Shown here one piece after another: positions 5,639-9,833 of a stretch of 9,833 bases of DNA (positions are counted from its first letter, which is position 1; the number at the start of each line of letters is the position of its first letter). A program made the translations under genes and the position numbers. The stretch is taken from contig CAKTJA010000040.1 in assembly GCA_934567115.1 (NCBI GenBank), forward strand, positions 1 to 9,833. Direction: 5' to 3'. Source of the stretch: an uncultured Oscillospiraceae bacterium. Its GTDB lineage: Bacteria; Bacillota; Clostridia; Oscillospirales; Oscillospiraceae. A model generated the notes under the pieces. It did not search any database, had not been told where the DNA came from, and saw only the letters and a list, made by a program, of their open reading frames with translations.

Positions 5639-6790
5639 TCACTTCGAAAGGCCGGTGTAGTAACGCTGAAGCATGGTGCAGACCTGCGCGCGGTCGATCA
5701 GCGCGTCGGGAGAGACCGCCAGCTCACCGCCGTCGGTGCCCTGAATGAGGCCGACGGAGACAGCCCACGCGATCGCGTCGGCATTCGCCTCGGCAACGTC
5801 GGCATAGTCCGAGGCCGCCGCAAGCGCGGCGTGCATCTCATCCGTCACGGCGGTATCGTACTTATCGTCGAGCGCAAGCGTCTTATAGAACATCGTGATG
5901 AACGCGGCGCGGCTGACATTCGCATCCGCAGCGAACTCCCCAGCGGCGACAATGCCCTTCTCCTCGCTCCACGCCTGCTGGGCGGAGTACCACTTCTCAC
6001 CGGCGTTATCGGAGACATTGCCCGCCACGCGGTAAAGCACCGTGACGAGAGAGGCCATGTTCATCTTTCCCTCAGGCGCGAACCGTCCCTCGCCAACGCC
6101 CTGGAAAAGGCCGTTGTCCGCGCAGTAGGTCACAGCGTCGCGGTACCACGCCTTGGCGTCCACGTCGGAAAATTCCGCAGAGGCGGCCGCGACCGTGATG
6201 GCCGTCACGCCGGAGGGCATGCGCTTACCGGCGGCCTTCTCACCGGCGTAGTCCGCCTCGGTCGTGCCGCAGACAAAGCGGAGAGAGCCGCTGTCCTTGG
6301 CTGTGCCGGCGAGGTCGGCAACGCTTCCGTCAGCCAGAGCGCCCTGACTCCACGAAAGCGCCAGAGCGGCGGGGACCTCCTCAAAGGTCTTCTCGTCGGT
6401 GAAGAAATATCTGCCCTCGGCGATATCGGCGTAAGCGGGGGCAAACTTGGTGTATTCGCCGTCCGTGCAGGTGAAGCGCAGCACATTGCCCTCGGCGAAG
6501 GTCACGCCCGCGTCGGCGAGCAGCGCGTCGAGCGTCACATACTCGGTGGAGACGACGGCCTGCCAGCCGTCCTTAAAGTACTGATAGCCGAAGCCCTCCG
6601 TCCGGGTCTCGGCAAGCTTTTTAAGCTCGTCGGCCGTGTAGGCCTTCGCGGCGGCCTTGGGGCCGAACTCGCCGGTCTGCGTGTAAACGGTCAGCACGGC
6701 GTCCGCAGTCTCCTCAGCCGACGCGCCCACCGCCCCAAGCAGTGTGAACGCCAGCGACAAGGAAAGCAGCAGGGAAAGAATTCTTTTCAT
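5639..6790 (-). CDS. Secreted SLH-domain surface protein
   Basis: A 383-residue exported protein. The signal peptide is clear: Lys2-Arg3, then a Leu/Ser-rich hydrophobic core (about 4-20), and a likely signal peptidase I site after ASA near residue 25. Residues about 30-200 form a mixed, acidic domain (TVYTQTGEFG, YQYFKDGWQAVV, LDALLADAGVTF, GNVLRFTCTDGEY) that I cannot assign with confidence. It has only a loose resemblance to the molybdopterin-oxidoreductase-like fold found in some SLH proteins. Three SLH repeats end the protein: about 206-256 (FSDVDAKAWYRDAV), 262-305 (VSRAAFITMFYK) and 325-378 (YADVAEANADAIAWAV, IDRAQVCTMLQRYY). SLH triads bind pyruvylated secondary cell-wall polymer, so the protein should sit on the outer wall. 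The start at 6790 is chosen over the in-frame ATG at 6826 because AGGAG lies 7 nt upstream and the signal peptide begins there. It lies 39 bp after the larger SLH gene and is probably co-transcribed with it. Confidence 0.92.
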   Translation of the reverse strand: MKRILSLLLSLSLAFTLLGAVGASAEETADAVLTVYTQTGEFGPKAAAKAYTADELKKLAETRTEGFGYQYFKDGWQAVVSTEYVTLDALLADAGVTFAEGNVLRFTCTDGEYTKFAPAYADIAEGRYFFTDEKTFEEVPAALALSWSQGALADGSVADLAGTAKDSGSLRFVCGTTEADYAGEKAAGKRMPSGVTAITVAAASAEFSDVDAKAWYRDAVTYCADNGLFQGVGEGRFAPEGKMNMASLVTVLYRVAGNVSDNAGEKWYSAQQAWSEEKGIVAAGEFAADANVSRAAFITMFYKTLALDDKYDTAVTDEMHAALAAASDYADVAEANADAIAWAVSVGLIQGTDGGELAVSPDALIDRAQVCTMLQRYYTGLSK

Positions 6791-6797
6791 GTTTGTT

Positions 6798-6802
6798 CTC
6801 CT
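6798..6802 (-). promoter_or_regulatory. Shine-Dalgarno that fixes the start of the 383-residue SLH protein
   Basis: AGGAG on the minus strand lies 7 nt before the ATG at 6790. It sits in the 39-bp gap after the larger SLH gene, which contains no terminator hairpin. The upstream ATG at 6826 has no SD of this quality and would spoil the signal peptide. Confidence 0.7.
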
Positions 6803-6829
6803 ATTCTTTTTTATCAAAAAGCGCAAGGC

Positions 6830-9800
6830 TTATTGAACCGTTTGGGAAAAGCGGGCAAGCATCCCCGCCAGCAGCGCGCGGTCGGCATCCTCGGTGGGAG
6901 CCTTCAGCTCCTCCGCGCTGAGAATGCCCGCGCCATAGCACCAGCGAACGCCGTCGAGCGCCCAGCCGGACACGGCCCCGCTTCCTTCGTGAAGCTCCGT
7001 TTCCGCCGCGCCGCCCGCATACCGGCAGAGCAGGACTGCGGCCTGCTCCACACTCAGCGGCGCGTCAGGCGCGAACTCCGATGCGGAGACGCCTGCGGCA
7101 ACGCCGGCCGCAGCCGCCCATGCCACCGCGCCGCGATACCAATCGGCGGAAAGGTCGGCAAAGGGGACCGTCCCCTCCGCCGCAGGGCTGCCCGCCATGC
7201 GGTGCAGCGCCGTGACGAACATCGCGCGGGTCATGCTCTCCTCAGGCGAGAACGCATTCTCCGCAGTCCCCCGCAGCCAGCCCTTCTCATAGCAGGTCCG
7301 CACATCGCCGTACCAAAGCCGCTCCGCCCCGGCGTCGGCGAACGGCAGCAGAGCGCTCCAGGCCACGCCGCCCTGCTCCTCCGCGTTTTCCAGCGCGTCC
7401 GCGTTCTCATACAGGACGCTCTGCGCCGCGCTGTTTCCGCTGTGCCCCCACGCGGTCACGGCGCAGTCTTTGAGCGTGACCGCACCGAGCACGGCGGCGG
7501 GCGACTTTTCCGCCGCAACGCGCAGCTCGCCGCCGGTGACGGCGACCCGATCCGCCGAAAGCACGGCGACGTTATCGCTGTCCGTGCGCCCGCAGAACAC
7601 GCCGCCGGAAAGCTCGTATTCCGAGCCGGGCGCGTAAAACGCGCCGCCCTCAAACCCAAGCTTGTCTGTCTTGCAGACGCTCACCGTGCCGCTGTGCTGG
7701 CGCACGGCGCTCCCCTCTCTGACGGCGGCTGCGGCGTTGTTGACCTGCGCCGTAAGCGACAGGCTGCCCTTGCCCTCGATCGTCAGATCGCCGCCGATGA
7801 AGAGCGTCGGGTTCCGATTGCCGGCCTCATCGCTCAACCCGTCGAGCCGGTTCTCCCCCTCGAGCGTCAGCGTATTCCCGCCCGCAAGGGTCATAAGCGT
7901 CGTGTCTCCGGAGATCGAAACGCCCCGCAGCGTGAGCCTTGTATCCTTCCCGACGCTGAGCGTAAGCCCCTCGAAGGGACCGCAGTCCCCGCAAAGCGTA
8001 ACGTCAAGGCCGTCCGCCACCGTAAGCGTACCCGCCGCGAACCACGGAATGCGGTAGACCCCGGAGGCCGCGACCGCGTTGTTCTCCACCAGCGCGGGAC
8101 GCGCGGCCGGCTCCTCCGCCTCCGTCTCCCGCGCGGCGGGAGGCGGCACATCCTCGGGGCGCGGCACGGCGGTAAATTCCGGTACCTCGCCGCTGACGGA
8201 CAGCTCGCGGACGCTGCCGCTTCTGCCGAGCGGCTCAAGTCCATCGCCGCCCACGCAGCCGCCCCATATGAGGTTCTGCGCGTAGCCGACGGCTCCGCCG
8301 CAGGCGGCGCGCTCGTCCGTGCTCTCTGCGTTCACATCCCCGGCGCTGCGGCAGAGGGTAAGCGTCGTTTTATTTCTGGCGGTCGCATAGCCCGCAAGTC
8401 CGCCGGTATAGCGGTCGGCGCTTGTGACCGTCCCGTAGTTCGCGCTCTGCGTCAGCGTGCCGGCAAGCCGTCCGACCAGTCCTCCCGTGCCGTAGGTCCC
8501 GCTCTTCGTCGAGGTGACCGCGCCGAAATTCGCGCAGCCGACGATCCGGTCCTCCCCCGAATAGCTCACACCGACAAGTCCTCCGACGCCGCTCGTTCCC
8601 GTAACGCCGCCGTAGCTGCTGCAATTCTCCAGCAGCGTTCCGTTGGAGATATAGGCCGCTACGCCGCCGGCATGCGTTCCGGTCGCCGAAACCTCCACAT
8701 AAACGGCACAGTCACGAACGACGCAACCGTCTGCGTAAGCGACAAGCCCCGCCACATAGGAGGCCGCCGCCTCGCCGACCGCACTGCCGCAAAGCGTGAG
8801 GCCGCAAAGCTCCGCCCCGACAGCGCAGCCGAACAGCGCGCTTTCACTGCCTTTGCTGTAAGCGCGCAGACCGGTGATCCTGTACCCCTGCCCGTCGAAG
8901 GTCCCCCGGAACGCGCGGTTGATGCTCGTGCCGATCGGCGTCCAGAGCCGCGCCGCGCCGGTCCGCCCGTCCCGCTCAAGGGAAAGATCGTTCCCCAGAC
9001 GGATCGTCACGCCCTCAAAGTCCGTGCCGCCGTTCACAAGCGCGGCAAGTCCCGCAAGCTGCTCCGCCGTCGTAAGCGTGTAGGTCTTCTGCCGTCCGGT
9101 ATACCAGCTCTCATCCGCGCAGGAAAGCCAGGTCTTCCCCTGCGTGTTGCGCTCGCCCGTGATCGTCACGGTCTCCGCGCCGGTCACCGTATAGCTGCCG
9201 TCGGCGTTCTTCTCCGTCCCGGACGCCGTGCAGAGCACGCCGTCGCGGTACTCCAGCGCCGCGTCGGCGGGAACCTCGTCCTCGTATTCATGCGTCAGAA
9301 GCTTGAGAATGTTCCCCTCAAAAAGCGTATCGCCGTCATACACCGGCTCGTCCGTCACATAGGTCATCGCGCCGTCTGCGGCGCTGCGCCAGCCGGTGCG
9401 CCGGACGGCAAGGTAGTACGCGTCGGAGGGTTCAAACGAAAGCGCCGCCGTGCGCAGCCGCTTGAAGACCGCGCCGACCGTGCAGCTGTCCGTGACCATG
9501 TAAAAGCCACCGTTGACCGGTTCGCCGTTCACGGTAAAATGCTCGAGCATCCACCCCGCCTCCGGCTGTGCGGAGAGCGTAACGGTCGTACCCGCCGGGA
9601 CGGAGGCGGACGGAAGCACCGTCATTTCACCGCGCGCTGTCTCTTCGATCTCAACGGTGCAGAGCCGGTCCGCGCGTCCCCGCTCGAACCACAGGACGGG
9701 GTAGCCGCCGTTGCTTCCCTCCGCGTCGGCGGCAAAGGCCCCTCCGTTGGCGTTAAGCGCGCCGACAAACGAAGCCGCCTTCATCTCCTCCGCGGAGAGC

Positions 9801-9833
9801 GCCGTGCAGGAAACGGATATCCTCCTGCTCACG
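6830..9833 (-). CDS. Large modular surface protein: InlB-B-like repeat, GLUG-type beta-helix, SLH triad (5' end outside window)
   Basis: At least 1000 residues, open to the right edge, so the N-terminus and signal peptide are missing. Numbering here starts at the GTG at 9832. Residues 11-50 (ALSAEEMKAASFVGALNANG, then YPVLWFERG) look like the closing segment of a GLUG-repeat unit. Residues about 57-127 resemble an InlB B-type repeat (VPAGTTVTLSAQPEAGW, then HFTVNG). Residues about 247-520 form a GLUG-type beta-helix: LWTPIGT (296-302), FRGTFDGQGYRITGL (308-322), then GGLVG-like words at about 417, 450, 477 and 512 separated by 27-35 residues. A Pro/Glu/Ala-rich linker (about 551-582) leads to a second beta-rich region (about 593-800). 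The C-terminus carries an SLH triad (about 829-880, 889-940, 955-1000); the first repeat is good (MTRAMFVTALHRMAG), the third degenerate. It is predicted to be wall-attached and to serve in adhesion or as surface-layer material. The substrate is unknown. Confidence 0.88.
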   Translation of the reverse strand, partial: VSRRISVSCTALSAEEMKAASFVGALNANGGAFAADAEGSNGGYPVLWFERGRADRLCTVEIEETARGEMTVLPSASVPAGTTVTLSAQPEAGWMLEHFTVNGEPVNGGFYMVTDSCTVGAVFKRLRTAALSFEPSDAYYLAVRRTGWRSAADGAMTYVTDEPVYDGDTLFEGNILKLLTHEYEDEVPADAALEYRDGVLCTASGTEKNADGSYTVTGAETVTITGERNTQGKTWLSCADESWYTGRQKTYTLTTAEQLAGLAALVNGGTDFEGVTIRLGNDLSLERDGRTGAARLWTPIGTSINRAFRGTFDGQGYRITGLRAYSKGSESALFGCAVGAELCGLTLCGSAVGEAAASYVAGLVAYADGCVVRDCAVYVEVSATGTHAGGVAAYISNGTLLENCSSYGGVTGTSGVGGLVGVSYSGEDRIVGCANFGAVTSTKSGTYGTGGLVGRLAGTLTQSANYGTVTSADRYTGGLAGYATARNKTTLTLCRSAGDVNAESTDERAACGGAVGYAQNLIWGGCVGGDGLEPLGRSGSVRELSVSGEVPEFTAVPRPEDVPPPAARETEAEEPAARPALVENNAVAASGVYRIPWFAAGTLTVADGLDVTLCGDCGPFEGLTLSVGKDTRLTLRGVSISGDTTLMTLAGGNTLTLEGENRLDGLSDEAGNRNPTLFIGGDLTIEGKGSLSLTAQVNNAAAAVREGSAVRQHSGTVSVCKTDKLGFEGGAFYAPGSEYELSGGVFCGRTDSDNVAVLSADRVAVTGGELRVAAEKSPAAVLGAVTLKDCAVTAWGHSGNSAAQSVLYENADALENAEEQGGVAWSALLPFADAGAERLWYGDVRTCYEKGWLRGTAENAFSPEESMTRAMFVTALHRMAGSPAAEGTVPFADLSADWYRGAVAWAAAAGVAAGVSASEFAPDAPLSVEQAAVLLCRYAGGAAETELHEGSGAVSGWALDGVRWCYGAGILSAEELKAPTEDADRALLAGMLARFSQTVQ

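Noticed and set aside
9830..9832. GTG at the right edge as the true start of the large SLH protein
   Set aside because: No SD can be seen, no signal peptide follows, and the translation begins inside what looks like the end of a GLUG unit. The gene very likely starts outside the window.

Overview
The window is GC-rich bacterial DNA. Three things point to a high-GC Firmicute of the class Clostridia, probably an Oscillospiraceae-like gut anaerobe: the gene order dprA-topA-trmFO, S-layer-homology (SLH) surface proteins with a short clostridial-type signal peptide, and a cysteine-rich ferredoxin-like protein of a kind I associate with clostridial anaerobes. This placement is inferred from gene content; I have no marker gene here that fixes the species.

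Left block, minus strand (1-4521). One strong sigma-A-type promoter (TTGACA, 17-bp spacer, TATTAT) reads leftward into a tight four-gene run: a SpoU/TrmH-family RNA 2'-O-methyltransferase, dprA, topA and the first 20 codons of trmFO, which leaves the window. The genes overlap or nearly touch (13-nt overlap, 14-nt gap, and a TGATG stop/start overlap), so they are almost certainly co-transcribed. The theme is nucleic-acid handling: two RNA methyltransferases, an ssDNA-binding RecA loader and a type IA topoisomerase. TopA carries three cysteine-pair zinc-finger regions and a Lys/Ala-rich histone-H1-like tail.

Centre (4522-5638). A divergent intergenic region of about 125 bp separates that promoter from a plus-strand gene for a 230-residue protein with 15 cysteines. 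It has an N-terminal 2[4Fe-4S]-ferredoxin-like domain, whose second cluster motif lacks one canonical Cys, and a conserved-looking C-terminal domain with a Cys-Cys-Gly-Gly motif. The intergenic DNA is dense with symmetry: two identical 9-bp direct repeats exactly 21 bp apart around an 11-bp palindrome, then a 6-2-6 inverted repeat, then a small hairpin. It looks like a regulatory region. The gene is followed by about 155 bp without a recognisable gene and then a perfect 18-bp-stem terminator with A/T tracts on both sides, suited to ending transcription from both directions.

Right block, minus strand (5639-9833). Two adjacent surface-protein genes are read leftward. The upstream one is 5'-truncated by the window edge. 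It encodes at least 1000 residues: the tail of one repeat region, an InlB-B-like repeat, a GLUG-type beta-helix region, a second beta-rich region and a C-terminal SLH triad. The downstream one encodes a 383-residue secreted protein with a signal peptide, an N-terminal domain I cannot assign, and three SLH repeats. They are 39 bp apart and probably co-transcribed. Both are expected to be held non-covalently on the cell wall.

No tRNA, rRNA, CRISPR array, insertion sequence or phage gene is visible. The long plus-strand open frames opposite topA and dprA are composition artefacts of GC-rich coding DNA.
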